This document shows, piece by piece, positions 1-7,973 of a stretch of 32,427 nt of DNA. Made by a program: the position numbers and the translations under genes. The stretch is from Caulobacter sp. AP07. GTDB taxonomy: Bacteria > Pseudomonadota > Alphaproteobacteria > Caulobacterales > Caulobacteraceae. A model generated the notes under the pieces. That model did not search any database, had not been told where the DNA came from, and was given only the letters and a program-made list of their open reading frames with translations. Every line of letters starts with the position of its first letter. Position 1 is the first letter of the stretch. The stretch lies in assembly GCF_000281955.1 (NCBI RefSeq), contig NZ_AKKF01000188.1, positions 1 to 32,427 on the forward strand. Direction: 5' to 3'.

Positions 1-59
1 CTGGCGGCCGGCCTGGCCGCCACGTCGCCGAATTCCGCACCGTCGATCTCGACCGTCAT
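1..59 (-). CDS. Start of an unidentified gene, cut by the left edge
   Basis: Only about 19 codons are inside the window, beginning MTVEIDGAEFGDVAARPA. The ATG at 59 is preceded by a good Shine-Dalgarno sequence (GGGAGG, 66-73 on this strand), which is the main reason to believe the start. It follows lldD in the same direction after an 84-bp gap that holds its own candidate promoter (near 113-152) and an RNA hairpin over the ribosome binding site. Its position at the end of the rha locus suggests a role in rhamnose use, but too little protein is visible to name a family. Confidence 0.5.
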   Translation of the reverse strand, partial: MTVEIDGAEFGDVAARPAA

Positions 60-62
60 GCT

Positions 63-87
63 AAGCGCCTCCCGATGTCAGGCGCTT
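63..87 (-). promoter_or_regulatory. Hairpin covering the ribosome binding site of the left-edge gene
   Basis: AAGCGCCT (63-70) and AGGCGCTT (80-87) form a perfect 8-bp inverted repeat around a 9-nt loop. In the leftward transcript the 3' arm and loop contain the GGGAGG Shine-Dalgarno of the gene starting at 59, so the stem would mask it. The repeat is seen directly; translational control is inferred. Confidence 0.4.
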
Positions 88-112
88 GAACGCGCTCTCA
101 GGCCACACTGCC

Positions 113-152
113 TTTGATTGATATTGAATGTAAATGGTTCATTTCAATCATC
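113..152 (-). promoter_or_regulatory. Candidate promoter/operator of the left-edge gene, resembling the rha operator
   Basis: On this strand GATGATTGAAATGA (152-139) shares the 11-base core GATGATTGAAA with the rhaD promoter at 2745-2755. The TTGAAA could act as a -35 with TATCAA 18 bases later as a -10. The site overlaps the last codons (Asp-Asp-stop) of lldD. An AT-rich stretch of this kind stands out in this GC-rich sequence. It is a plausible target of the DeoR-type regulator encoded at 6277-7065, by inference only. Confidence 0.4.
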
Positions 153-1295
153 GTCGGTGAAAAGCGTTTCCCGCGACAGATCGGCGACCCGCGTCGTGCC
201 GGTCAGGGCCATGGCGACCCTCATCTCGGCGCGGATGATGTCCAGCATGTGGGCGACGCCCTGCTGGCCCCGCGCCGCCAGCGCATAGGCCCAGGCGCGG
301 CCCAGCAGCACGCCGTCGGCCCCCAGGGCCAGCATCCGGACCACGTCGAGGCCCGAGCGCACCCCGCCGTCCGCCAGGATCGGGATTCGCCCGGCCACGG
401 CCCTGGCCACGCCCGGCAGGGCGCGGGCGGTGGAGAGGGTCCCGTCCAGCTGGCGGCCGCCATGGTTGGAGACCACCACCCCGTCGGCGCCCAGTTCCAC
501 GGCGCGGACCGCGTCGCGCGGATCCAGCACGCCCTTGAGGATCAGCTGTCCCGACCATTCGGCCCGGACCCATTCGAGGTCGCGCCAGGTGACGGTCGGG
601 TCGAAATTGTCCCGCATCCAGGCGAAGAAATCTTCCAGGCCGCTGCTGGGCCCCAGCACCGGCGCGACATTGCCCAGGCTGTGGGGCCGGCCACGCAGGC
701 CGACGTCGTAGCACCAGCCCGGCCGGGTCAGGGCCTGGGCCACGCGCCGCAGGTCGCCGGCCAGCCCCGGCGCGCCGGCCAGGCCCGACCGGTAGTCGCG
801 GTAACGGGTTCCCGGCACCGGCATGTCGACCGTGAACACCAGGGTGGTGCAGCCGGCCGCCCGCGCCTGGTCCAGCAGGTCGCGCATGAAGGCGCGGTCG
901 CGGATCATGTAGAGCTGGAACCAGAACGGCTTGCTCACCCCCGCCCGAACCTCGCCGATCGAACAGGCCGACACCGTGGACAGGCAGAACGGCGCGCCGG
1001 CCGCCTCGGCGGCCCGCGCGGCCTGCACCTCGCCGCGCCGGGCGTTGAGGCCGGCCAGGCCGATCGGGCCCAGGGCCACGGGCAGCGACCATTCCTGGCC
1101 GAACAGGGTGGTCGACAGGTCGATGTCGCTGACATTGGTCAGCACCCGCTGGCGCAGCGCCACGTCCCGCAGGTCGGCGACGTTGCGTCCCAGGGTCACC
1201 TCGTCGAAGGCCCCGCCGTCGATGTATTCGAACAGGAACGGCGGCAGGCGGCGGCGGGCCAGTTCGCGGTAGTCTTCGATCGAGACCGGTTTCAT
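144..1295 (-). CDS. lldD: FMN-dependent L-lactate dehydrogenase (LldD family)
   Basis: A 383-aa cytoplasmic or membrane-associated flavoenzyme of the 2-hydroxyacid oxidase family, which oxidises L-lactate to pyruvate with electrons passing to the respiratory chain. The FMN TIM-barrel runs nearly end to end. Visible hallmarks are the N-terminal [20 protein letters not shown], the flavin lysine K254 (LILKGV), the active-site motif SNHGGRQLD with H278 and R281, and the phosphate-binding ADGGVRSG (308-315) and [11 protein letters not shown]. Length matches family norms. Its ATG overlaps the stop of rhaK (ATGA, 1292-1295), so the two genes are co-transcribed and probably translationally coupled. 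In this locus it would finish rhamnose breakdown by oxidising the L-lactate made from L-lactaldehyde by the dehydrogenase half of RhaD. Activity on another 2-hydroxyacid cannot be excluded. Confidence 0.88.
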   Translation of the reverse strand: MKPVSIEDYRELARRRLPPFLFEYIDGGAFDEVTLGRNVADLRDVALRQRVLTNVSDIDLSTTLFGQEWSLPVALGPIGLAGLNARRGEVQAARAAEAAGAPFCLSTVSACSIGEVRAGVSKPFWFQLYMIRDRAFMRDLLDQARAAGCTTLVFTVDMPVPGTRYRDYRSGLAGAPGLAGDLRRVAQALTRPGWCYDVGLRGRPHSLGNVAPVLGPSSGLEDFFAWMRDNFDPTVTWRDLEWVRAEWSGQLILKGVLDPRDAVRAVELGADGVVVSNHGGRQLDGTLSTARALPGVARAVAGRIPILADGGVRSGLDVVRMLALGADGVLLGRAWAYALAARGQQGVAHMLDIIRAEMRVAMALTGTTRVADLSRETLFTDDD

Positions 1296-2707
1296 GCGGC
1301 GGCGCTCCCGACGTCCTGTCGCCAGCGACGCCTGTAGTCATCGAGGCTGAGGGTCAGCGGCGCGACCCGCCGCAGCGCCGACGGCGGCGCCAGGTCCGGG
1401 CGTAGCAGACGCAGCGCGCCATAGGGAACGTCGTCGTGGGCGTTGGAGACGAACACCTGCTGCTCCGGCCGCAAGGTCGCCAGGGCCCGCACGAACACCT
1501 CGGCCTCGGCGAAGCGGCCCTCGACCAGCAGGCGCTCGCGCGAGCCGATCAGGTCCAGCGCCTCGTCGGCGACCAGGGCCAGGTAGAGGCCGAGCACGGC
1601 GCGCTTGTCGGAGGCGTCGGCCGGTTCGTTGCGCCAGCGCCCCCGGTGGGCGGGGAACGGGCCGACGCCGGGCGCGAAACTGGGCAGGACGAAGATGTCG
1701 CGGGCGATCAGGGCCGGCAGCCGGGCGATCAGGGCGTCGGGGTCGTAGTCCTTGGTCAGGCCGAAGATGTCCAGGCCGGCGATCGCCTCGGCCTCCCGCC
1801 CGCCCATGAAGCGAGCCGACAGCACGGGGCGGCCCTCGACATCGACATTGACCAGGCAGTCGCGCGCCTCGTCCAGGCCTTCGCACGTGGCGCGGGGCAG
1901 GGCCTGGCCGGGCGAACGCAGCGCGACGAACCAGGTGCCGGTCGAGAGGATGGTGGCGTCGTGGGCGGCGATCTCGGCGTGACCGCGCGCCGCCAGCAAG
2001 GCGGCGTTGCTGTCGTGCAGGCCGCAGATCACCGCGCAGTCCCGCGGCAGGCCGGTGCGCGCCGCCCATTCGGGGGTGATCGGCCCCAGGCGCTCGCCGG
2101 CGTGGCGCAGGTCGCCCAGCCGCGCCGCCCAGCCGCGCGCCTCGGCCAGGGCGCTGGGGCGCCCCTCGAAGGGACGCCAGAGATCGCTGTGGCAGCCCAG
2201 GCTGCTGACCTCGCTGGCCGCCACGCCGCTCAGCCGCCAGGCCCAGTATTGCGGCCAGGGCAGGATCCGCAGGTTGTCCGGCCAGGGCCCGGTCAGGCCC
2301 TCCAGCCGGTGGATCTGCAGGCCCAGGTTCAGCCCCTGAGGCAGGAACGGCGACCCGGTGGCGACGAACGGGTCGCGCGACCGGCGATACGGCTCGCGCT
2401 CCGCCTCTTCCGGTGTGTCCTCGTAGTCCATGGGCGGGGCGAACAGGGCGCCGTCCGAGATCAGCGCCGCCGCCGCGCCGTGGGCCACCGGGATGATCGC
2501 GGCGATCTGGCCGAGGCTGGCGAACTCGCGCAGCGTCGCGGCGATCCAGTCGTCGAGCCCGGCGACGTCGAGGGCGCGGTAGCCCGGCCCCTGGACGATT
2601 TCGTTCGGCCGCGTCCGGCGCGCCAGGGACTGGCCCCGCCGATCCCAGAGGGTCAGCTTGGCGTTGGTTTTTCCGATGTCGAGCACCACGGTGCAATCAG
2701 CCGCCAC
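1292..2707 (-). CDS. rhaK: FGGY-family sugar kinase, probable L-rhamnulokinase
   Basis: A 471-aa ASKHA-fold carbohydrate kinase, expected to phosphorylate L-rhamnulose with ATP to rhamnulose-1-phosphate. The phosphate-1 loop is [13 protein letters not shown] (residues 8-20), and a later [10 protein letters not shown] matches the second FGGY nucleotide-binding region. I chose GTG at 2707 because GGAGGAA lies 5 nt upstream and no ATG is available nearby. The reading frame stays open far upstream, antisense to rhaD, but that extension does not look like protein. It is divergent from rhaD across 78 bp and overlaps lldD by 4 bases. The kinase family is clear; substrate comes from context, being the only kinase beside a rhamnose isomerase and a rhamnulose-1-phosphate aldolase. 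It is closer to the generic FGGY group than to Escherichia coli RhaB by eye. Confidence 0.82.
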   Translation of the reverse strand: MAADCTVVLDIGKTNAKLTLWDRRGQSLARRTRPNEIVQGPGYRALDVAGLDDWIAATLREFASLGQIAAIIPVAHGAAAALISDGALFAPPMDYEDTPEEAEREPYRRSRDPFVATGSPFLPQGLNLGLQIHRLEGLTGPWPDNLRILPWPQYWAWRLSGVAASEVSSLGCHSDLWRPFEGRPSALAEARGWAARLGDLRHAGERLGPITPEWAARTGLPRDCAVICGLHDSNAALLAARGHAEIAAHDATILSTGTWFVALRSPGQALPRATCEGLDEARDCLVNVDVEGRPVLSARFMGGREAEAIAGLDIFGLTKDYDPDALIARLPALIARDIFVLPSFAPGVGPFPAHRGRWRNEPADASDKRAVLGLYLALVADEALDLIGSRERLLVEGRFAEAEVFVRALATLRPEQQVFVSNAHDDVPYGALRLLRPDLAPPSALRRVAPLTLSLDDYRRRWRQDVGSAAA

Positions 2708-2716
2708 ACGTTCCTC

Positions 2717-2758
2717 CGATCTATCTTGATCATTTTCTATCGAAGATGATTGAAAACC
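2717..2758. promoter_or_regulatory. Divergent rhaK/rhaD promoter region with candidate DeoR-type operators
   Basis: The AT-rich core between the two start codons holds an imperfect inverted repeat, TCATTTTC (2730-2737) against GAAGATGA (2742-2749), 7 of 8 paired. It also holds a rightward GATGATTGAAAACC (2745-2758). The leftward strand of 2717-2741 matches the promoter of the TonB receptor at 12041-12065 in 20 of 25 positions. For rhaD, TTGAAA (2750-2755), a 17-bp spacer and TAGGCT (2773-2778) could be the -35 and -10. Likely bound by the regulator encoded at 6277-7065. Confidence 0.5.
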
Positions 2759-2785
2759 GCCAGACCAATCGTTAGGCTTCGTCCC

Positions 2786-4891
2786 ATGCCTACTCTGACC
2801 GCTTCCAAACCCGCCCTCCCCTTCCTGGTCCCCGCTTCGCGCTGGTCGAAGACGGACGCCGCGCGGCTGACGCCCGAGCAGCTTCTGCTGTATCGCTCCA
2901 ACCTGCTCGGTTCGGACCTGACCGTCACCAACTTCGGCGGCGGCAACACCTCGGCCAAGCTTTCCGCGACCGATCCGCTGACCGGCCAGCCCGTCGAGGT
3001 GCTGTGGGTCAAGGGCTCGGGCGGCGACATCGGCTCGATGGCCCTGGACGGCTTCTCGACCCTCTATCTCGACAAGCTGCTGGGCCTGGAGAGCCTGTAT
3101 CGCGGCGTGGCGTTCGAGGATGAGATGGTCGGCTTCCTGCCGCACTGCACCTTCGCCCTGAACCCGCGCGCCGCGTCGATCGACACGCCGCTGCACGCCT
3201 ATCTGCCGTTCCGCCACGTCGACCACGTCCACCCCGACGCCCTGATCGCCCTGGCGGCCGCCGCCGACGGCGAGCAGGTCACCCAGGAGATCTACGGCGG
3301 CGCCGTCGGCTGGCTGCCCTGGAAGCGGCCGGGCTTCGACCTGGGGATCCAGCTGCGCGACTACGTGGCGGCCAACCCCGGCCTGCGCGGCGTGATGCTG
3401 GCGGGACACGGCGTGATCTGCTGGGCCGACGACGCAGAGGCCTGCTACCAGAACACCATCGACCTGATCGCCCAGGCGGCCCGCCACCTGAACGCCAAGC
3501 TGGCCGGCAAGCCGGCGTTCGGCGGCGCCGTGGTCCAGCCCCTGGACGCGCAGGCCCGCGCCGCCGTCGCCGCCGACCTGATGCCCCGCCTGCGCGGCCT
3601 GATGACCGGCGAGCGCGGCAAGCTGGGCCACTTCAGCGACGACGCCGAGACCCTGGAATTCGTCTGCAGCAAGGACTTCGAGCGCCTCGCCGCGATCGGC
3701 ACCTCCTGCCCCGACCACTTCCTGCGCACCAAGATCGCGCCGCTGGCGCTGGACCCGGCGCGCATCGACCAGGACGGCTACCTGGCCCAGGCGATCGAAA
3801 CCTATCGCGACGGCTACGCCGCCTATTACGGCCGCAACGCCGGCCCGACCGATCCGGCCATGCGCGACGCCAACCCGGTGGTCGTGCTGCTGCCCGGCGT
3901 CGGGCGCTTCACCTTCGCCGGCGACAAGACCACAGCCCGGATCGCCGGCGAGTTCTACGCCAACGCCATCAACGTCATGCGCGGCGCAGAGGCGATCGGT
4001 GGCTATCTGGGCCTGCCGGAGTCCGAGGCCTTCGCCATCGAATACTGGGCGCTGGAAGAGGCCAAGCTGCAACGGATGCCCAGGCCCAAGCCGCTGGTCG
4101 GACGCATCGCCCTGGTCACCGGGGCGGCGGGCGCGATCGGCGCGGCGGTCGCCAGTCGCCTGCTCGAGGACGGGGCCTGCGCGGTGCTGGTCGACATCAA
4201 TCCCGCGACGCTGGAGACGGTGCGCGAGGGCATGGCCAAGACCTTCGGCGCCGACCGCGTCCGCTCGGCGATCTGCGACGTCACCGACGAGCAGCAGGTC
4301 GAAGCGGCCTTCAAGACCGCGACCCTGGCGTTCGGCGGGCTGGACATCCTGGTGGCCAATGCGGGCCTGGCCTCGTCCGCCTCGATCGAGGAGACCACCG
4401 TCGACCTGTGGCGCAAGAACTACGGCGTGCTGGCCGAGGGCTATTTCCTGACCAGCCGCGCGGCCTTCCCGCTGATGAAGCACAAGCGCGGCGGGTCGAT
4501 CGTGTTCATCGGCTCCAAGAACGCCCTGGCCGCCACGCCCAACGCCTCGGCCTACGCCTCGGCCAAGGCCGCCTCGCTGCACCTGGCCCGCTGCCTGGCG
4601 CTGGAAGGCGCCGAGCACGGCATCCGCGTCAACGTGGTCAATCCCGACGCCGTCATCCGCGGCTCGAAGATCTGGGACGGCGACTGGCGCAAGGAGCGCG
4701 CCAGCGCCTACGGGATCGACCCGGGCGACGAACTGGAGGAGTTCTACCGCAAGCGCTCGATGCTTAAGCGTAGCGTCCTGCCCGAAGACATCGCCGAAGC
4801 CGTCTATTTCCTGGCCTCGGACGCCTCGGCCAAGTCGACCGGCAACATCATCAATGTGGACGCCGGCAACGCCCAGGCGTTCACGCGCTAG
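2786..4891 (+). CDS. rhaD: Bifunctional rhamnulose-1-phosphate aldolase / L-lactaldehyde dehydrogenase
   Basis: A 701-aa two-domain enzyme. Residues about 1-430 are a class II aldolase/adducin domain: NFGGGNTSAKL, the zinc-binding HVDHVHPDAL and GHGVICW are visible. Residues about 435-700 are a short-chain dehydrogenase: nucleotide loop VTGAAGAIG, NAGLASS, catalytic Ser in FIGSKNAL and the Y-x-x-x-K in SAYASAKAA. This is the known RhaD aldolase-ADH fusion family (TIGR02632 type). The aldolase splits rhamnulose-1-P into DHAP and L-lactaldehyde, and the second domain oxidises the aldehyde to L-lactate. ATG 2786 is preferred over TTG 2750, which sits inside the proposed -35. A -10-like TAGGCT ends 7 nt before the ATG, so the mRNA may be leaderless. 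rhaI follows after 19 bp. Confidence 0.93.
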   Translation: MPTLTASKPALPFLVPASRWSKTDAARLTPEQLLLYRSNLLGSDLTVTNFGGGNTSAKLSATDPLTGQPVEVLWVKGSGGDIGSMALDGFSTLYLDKLLGLESLYRGVAFEDEMVGFLPHCTFALNPRAASIDTPLHAYLPFRHVDHVHPDALIALAAAADGEQVTQEIYGGAVGWLPWKRPGFDLGIQLRDYVAANPGLRGVMLAGHGVICWADDAEACYQNTIDLIAQAARHLNAKLAGKPAFGGAVVQPLDAQARAAVAADLMPRLRGLMTGERGKLGHFSDDAETLEFVCSKDFERLAAIGTSCPDHFLRTKIAPLALDPARIDQDGYLAQAIETYRDGYAAYYGRNAGPTDPAMRDANPVVVLLPGVGRFTFAGDKTTARIAGEFYANAINVMRGAEAIGGYLGLPESEAFAIEYWALEEAKLQRMPRPKPLVGRIALVTGAAGAIGAAVASRLLEDGACAVLVDINPATLETVREGMAKTFGADRVRSAICDVTDEQQVEAAFKTATLAFGGLDILVANAGLASSASIEETTVDLWRKNYGVLAEGYFLTSRAAFPLMKHKRGGSIVFIGSKNALAATPNASAYASAKAASLHLARCLALEGAEHGIRVNVVNPDAVIRGSKIWDGDWRKERASAYGIDPGDELEEFYRKRSMLKRSVLPEDIAEAVYFLASDASAKSTGNIINVDAGNAQAFTR

Positions 4892-4910
4892 GTTTTAGGG
4901 AAGAAACGCC

Positions 4911-6203
4911 ATGGACCCGATTCTTCTCTCGATCGACCAGATCGACGACCACAACGCCCAGCGCCTGGACGCCCTGCGCGACGAGTACGACAGCCTGGGC
5001 CGCGCCCTGGCCCGTCGCGGCATCGATATCGACACGGTGAAGGCCCGGGTGGCGGGCTTCTCGCTGGCCCTGCCGACCTGGGGCGCGGGGCGCGGCGGCA
5101 CGCGCTTCGCCAAGTTCCCGATCCCCGGCGAGCCGACCAACATCCACGAAAAGCTGCAGGACTGCGGCCTGGTCCAGACCCTGGGCCGCGTCACGCCGCG
5201 CGTCTCGCCGCACTTTCCCTGGGACAAGGTCAGCGACTACGCGGCGCTGCGCGAAGAGGCCGCCGCCCTGGGGCTGGGCTTCGACGCGGTCAATTCCAAC
5301 ACCTTCCAGGACCAGCCGGGCCAGCGGCATTCCTATCGCAACGGCAGCCTCAGCGCGACCGACGCCGGGGCCCGCGAGCAGGCCATCGCCCACAATGTCG
5401 AATGCATCGAGATCGGCCGGAAACTGGGCTCCAAGGCCCTGACCGTCTGGGTCGGCGACGGCACCAACTTCCCGGGCCAGCAGGACCTGGGCGCGTCGCT
5501 GGACCGCTACCTGGCCAGCGCCGCCGAGGTCTATTCGGCCCTGCCCGACGATTGGCGGATGCTGCTCGAGCACAAGATGTACGAGCCGGCCTTCTATTCG
5601 TCGGTGATCTCGGACTGGGGCAGCAGCATCCTGGCCGCCCAGACCCTGGGGCCCAAGGCCCAGTGCCTGGTCGACCTCGGCCACCACGCGCCCAACGTCA
5701 ATATCGAGCAGATCGTCGCCCGCCTGCACCGCTTCGGAAAGCTGGGGGGCTTCCACTTCAACGACTCCAAGTACGGCGACGACGACCTGGATTCGGGCAG
5801 CATCAACCCGCACCAGCTGTTCCTGGTGTTCAACGAGCTGGTCGAGGCCGAGCTGAACCCGCGCGACGGCTTCGACCCCGCCTACATGATCGACCAGTCG
5901 CACAACGTCACCGACCCGATCGAGAGCATGCTGTCGTCGGCGGAAGCCATCGCCGGGGCCTTCGCCAAGGCTGTGCTGGTCGACCGCGCCGAGCTGCTGG
6001 CGGCCCAGGACGCCAACGACGTGATGATGGGCTTCCAGGCGCTGCGGCGCGCCTATCGCACCGACGTCAGCCCGCTGGTGGCCATGGCCCGCATCGAGGC
6101 CGGCGGCGCGGCCGACCCGATCGCGCTCTATCGCCTGCTGGGCTGGCGCGAGCGGACCGCTCAGGAGCGGACCCCGGTGGGCCTGGGCGCCGGGATCGTT
6201 TGA
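4911..6203 (+). CDS. rhaI: L-rhamnose isomerase
   Basis: A 430-aa TIM-barrel metalloenzyme that interconverts L-rhamnose and L-rhamnulose in the cytoplasm, the first step of the pathway. It matches the Pseudomonas stutzeri-type enzyme in length. The four metal ligands recalled for that protein (E219, D254, H281, D327) appear here one position later: E220 (LLEHK), D255 (LVDLGHH), H282 (GFHFNDSK) and D328 (MIDQSHN). The exact constant offset makes the assignment strong. The family also acts on other aldoses such as L-lyxose or D-allose in vitro. It starts 19 bp after rhaD with AGGGAAG as ribosome binding site and is clearly the second gene of the rightward operon. Confidence 0.95.
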   Translation: MDPILLSIDQIDDHNAQRLDALRDEYDSLGRALARRGIDIDTVKARVAGFSLALPTWGAGRGGTRFAKFPIPGEPTNIHEKLQDCGLVQTLGRVTPRVSPHFPWDKVSDYAALREEAAALGLGFDAVNSNTFQDQPGQRHSYRNGSLSATDAGAREQAIAHNVECIEIGRKLGSKALTVWVGDGTNFPGQQDLGASLDRYLASAAEVYSALPDDWRMLLEHKMYEPAFYSSVISDWGSSILAAQTLGPKAQCLVDLGHHAPNVNIEQIVARLHRFGKLGGFHFNDSKYGDDDLDSGSINPHQLFLVFNELVEAELNPRDGFDPAYMIDQSHNVTDPIESMLSSAEAIAGAFAKAVLVDRAELLAAQDANDVMMGFQALRRAYRTDVSPLVAMARIEAGGAADPIALYRLLGWRERTAQERTPVGLGAGIV

Positions 6204-6217
6204 GCCGGACTGAGCAA

Positions 6218-6231
6218 AGTTGATTGCAACT
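6218..6231. promoter_or_regulatory. Small inverted repeat between rhaI and the regulator gene
   Basis: AGTTG-ATTG-CAACT is a perfect 5-bp inverted repeat with a 4-base centre, 46 bp before the regulator's ATG. It could be an operator for an internal promoter. The arms are short and chance occurrence is quite possible. Confidence 0.25.
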
Positions 6232-6244
6232 GGTCGCGAAACGA

Positions 6245-6268
6245 CGGAGATAACGGGGGTTGTCTCCG
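6245..6268 (+). promoter_or_regulatory. RNA hairpin abutting the ribosome binding site of the DeoR-type regulator
   Basis: CGGAGATAAC and GTTGTCTCCG pair over 10 positions (one U-G wobble) around a GGGG loop. The last base of the stem is the first G of the GGAGG Shine-Dalgarno (6268-6272) for the ATG at 6277. There is no T-run, so it is not an intrinsic terminator. It may damp translation of the regulator relative to rhaD and rhaI, or protect the upstream mRNA from 3' decay. The structure is visible; both roles are inference. Confidence 0.4.
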
Positions 6269-6276
6269 GAGGCCGC

Positions 6277-7065
6277 ATGCACGCGACTGAGCGCGAAAAC
6301 CTTATCCTGCGCCTGCTGCAGGAGCGGGGTTTCATTGGGTTCCAGGAGCTGGACCAGCGCCTCGACGCCTCGCCCGCCACCATCCGCCGGGACCTGGAAC
6401 GCCTCGACGGCGAGGGTCGGATCGAACGCGTCCGGGGCGGGGCGCGCCTGGCCGGTCCCGCCGAGACGCCCAGCCCCGATCGCCCGCAACTGCGCGGCGT
6501 CCCCTTCCACGAGAACATCGCCCGCCACACGGCCGAGAAGGCGGCGATCGGCCGCGCCGCCGCCGCCCTGTGCCGGCCCGGCGAGGCGGTGATCATCGAC
6601 GGCGGCTCGACCACCCTGCAGATGTGCCACCACCTGGAGGCGCTGGAACTGCAGGTGCTGACCAACTCGCTGCACATCGTCAGCGCCCTGCTGCCGCAGC
6701 CCGGCACCCGCATCTCGATCCCGGGCGGCACGGTGTTCCGCGAGCAGAACATCGTCCTCAGCGCCTTCGAGGACGACGGGGCCAGCCGCTACCACGCCAG
6801 CAAGATGTTCCTGGGCGCCGAGGCCGTCGGCCGCCACGGGATCATGCAGAGCGACATCCTGCTGGTCCAGGCCGAGCGCGGCCTGCTGAACCGGGCCGAC
6901 GAGCTGATCCTGCTGGTCGACAGCAGCAAGTTCGCCGCCTCGGCCGGCCACGTGGTCTGCGGGCTGGGCGAGCTGGACCTGGTGATCACCGATCCAGGCC
7001 TGTCGGCCGCGCACCGCCAGATGCTCGAGGACGCGGACGTCCGCGTGGTCATCGCCGAGGGATAG
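6277..7065 (+). CDS. DeoR/GlpR-family transcriptional regulator, probable rhamnose regulator
   Basis: A 262-aa regulator with an N-terminal DeoR winged helix (about residues 6-57: RENLILRLLQERG, FQELDQRLDASPATIRRDL, GRIERVRGGARL) and a C-terminal sugar-phosphate-sensing domain with the phosphate loop IDGGSTTLQM. DeoR members are usually repressors released by a phosphorylated sugar, so rhamnulose-1-phosphate or DHAP-type metabolites would be natural effectors. I use ATG 6277, which has GGAGG 4 nt upstream; an upstream in-frame TTG at 6220 has no support. It closes the rhaD-rhaI operon, so the regulator would be autoregulated. Candidate operators lie at 2717-2758, 113-152 and 12030-12065. E. 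coli RhaR is an unrelated AraC protein, so I give no symbol. Confidence 0.88.
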   Translation: MHATERENLILRLLQERGFIGFQELDQRLDASPATIRRDLERLDGEGRIERVRGGARLAGPAETPSPDRPQLRGVPFHENIARHTAEKAAIGRAAAALCRPGEAVIIDGGSTTLQMCHHLEALELQVLTNSLHIVSALLPQPGTRISIPGGTVFREQNIVLSAFEDDGASRYHASKMFLGAEAVGRHGIMQSDILLVQAERGLLNRADELILLVDSSKFAASAGHVVCGLGELDLVITDPGLSAAHRQMLEDADVRVVIAEG

Positions 7066-7100
7066 GCGGGCGGCCACTTGTTCTGCTTTATGCGGATGCT

Positions 7101-7117
7101 GCGGAACATCGTTCCGC
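7101..7117. promoter_or_regulatory. Perfect palindrome upstream of the tryptophan dioxygenase gene
   Basis: GCGGAAC-ATC-GTTCCGC, a perfect 7-bp inverted repeat with a 3-base centre, lies 65-81 bp before the dioxygenase ATG and 36 bp after the regulator stop. A second, weaker repeat (TCCCC/GGGGA, 7129-7146) follows. With no T-run after it, an operator for a tryptophan- or kynurenine-responsive regulator is at least as likely as a terminator. Confidence 0.35.
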
Positions 7118-7181
7118 GCCTGAAGGCATCCCCACGCAAACGGGGACAAATGTGCCGTCGGGAACCGCCTAAGGTCGCCTC

Positions 7182-7973
7182 ATGACGCAAGACATGACTT
7201 ACGCGCGGTACCTCGCGCTGGACCTCTTGCTCGCGGCCCAGCAGCCGCTGAGCGACCGTCACGACGAACTGCTGTTCATCGTCATCCATCAGACCAAGGA
7301 GCTGTGGCTCAAGGAGATCATCCACGAGGTGAACCTGGCCAAGCGCCTGGTCGCCACGCACGATCTCGAGCCGGCCTACAAGGCCTTGGCCCGGGTGTCG
7401 CGGATCCAGACGGTGATGACCCTGTCGTGGGACGTGCTGGCGACGATGACTCCGGCCGACTACCTGAGCTTCCGGGGCGACCTGGGCTCCAGCTCGGGCT
7501 TCCAGTCGCACCAGTTCCGGACCCTGGAATACCTGCTGGGCTTGAAGGACCAGAGCTTCCTGAAGTTCCACGCCGAGGGTTCAGACGCCCTGGTGCAGTT
7601 GCGGACGGCCCTGGAGGCGCCCAGCCTCTACGACGTCGCCATCGCCCAGTTGGCCAAGGCGGGTCTGGCCGTGCCGGACGCGGTGCTGAACCGCGACTTC
7701 GCCCAGACCTATGCCCCCTCGCCCGAGGTGGAGGCCGCCTGGCTGGAGGTCTACCGCGACACCCAGCGCTATTGGGAACTGTACCAGCTGGCCGAGAAGC
7801 TGGTCGACCTGGACGACGCCCTGGTGACCTGGCGCCACAAGCACGTGCTGACCGTCGAACGGATCATCGGCGGGCGGCCGGGCACCGGCGGCACCGATGG
7901 CATCGGCTATCTGGCCTCGACCCTGCGCCGGCGCTGCTTCCCCGAGCTGTGGTCGCTGAGAACCAAGCTGTGA
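7182..7973 (+). CDS. kynA: Tryptophan 2,3-dioxygenase
   Basis: A 263-aa cytoplasmic heme enzyme that opens the indole ring of L-tryptophan with O2 to give N-formylkynurenine. Using residues recalled for the Xanthomonas campestris enzyme, a constant shift of 19 places the distal His55 at H36 (FIVIHQTKELW), Tyr113 and Arg117 at Y94 and R98 (DYLSFRGDL), and the heme-ligand His240 at H221 (TWRHKHVLTVERIIG). The substrate loop SSGFQSHQFR, a GTGG segment and the C-terminal FPELWSLR are also present. The bacterial short form fits. Its stop overlaps the GTG of the next gene (GTGA, 7970-7973), so the two are coupled. No formamidase (kynB) is in the window. Confidence 0.95.
   Translation: MTQDMTYARYLALDLLLAAQQPLSDRHDELLFIVIHQTKELWLKEIIHEVNLAKRLVATHDLEPAYKALARVSRIQTVMTLSWDVLATMTPADYLSFRGDLGSSSGFQSHQFRTLEYLLGLKDQSFLKFHAEGSDALVQLRTALEAPSLYDVAIAQLAKAGLAVPDAVLNRDFAQTYAPSPEVEAAWLEVYRDTQRYWELYQLAEKLVDLDDALVTWRHKHVLTVERIIGGRPGTGGTDGIGYLASTLRRRCFPELWSLRTKL

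Noticed and set aside
1292-4618. A continuous 1108-codon leftward reading frame across rhaK and the antisense of rhaD
   Set aside because: Only the part from GTG 2707 reads as protein. The rest is antisense to the well-conserved rhaD and is low-complexity Gly/Ala/Val/Gln/Asp text, an artefact of high third-position GC.
6220-6276. TTG at 6220 as start of the DeoR-type regulator
   Set aside because: It lies within an inverted repeat, has no ribosome binding site and adds residues unlike the family; ATG 6277 has GGAGG at the right distance.
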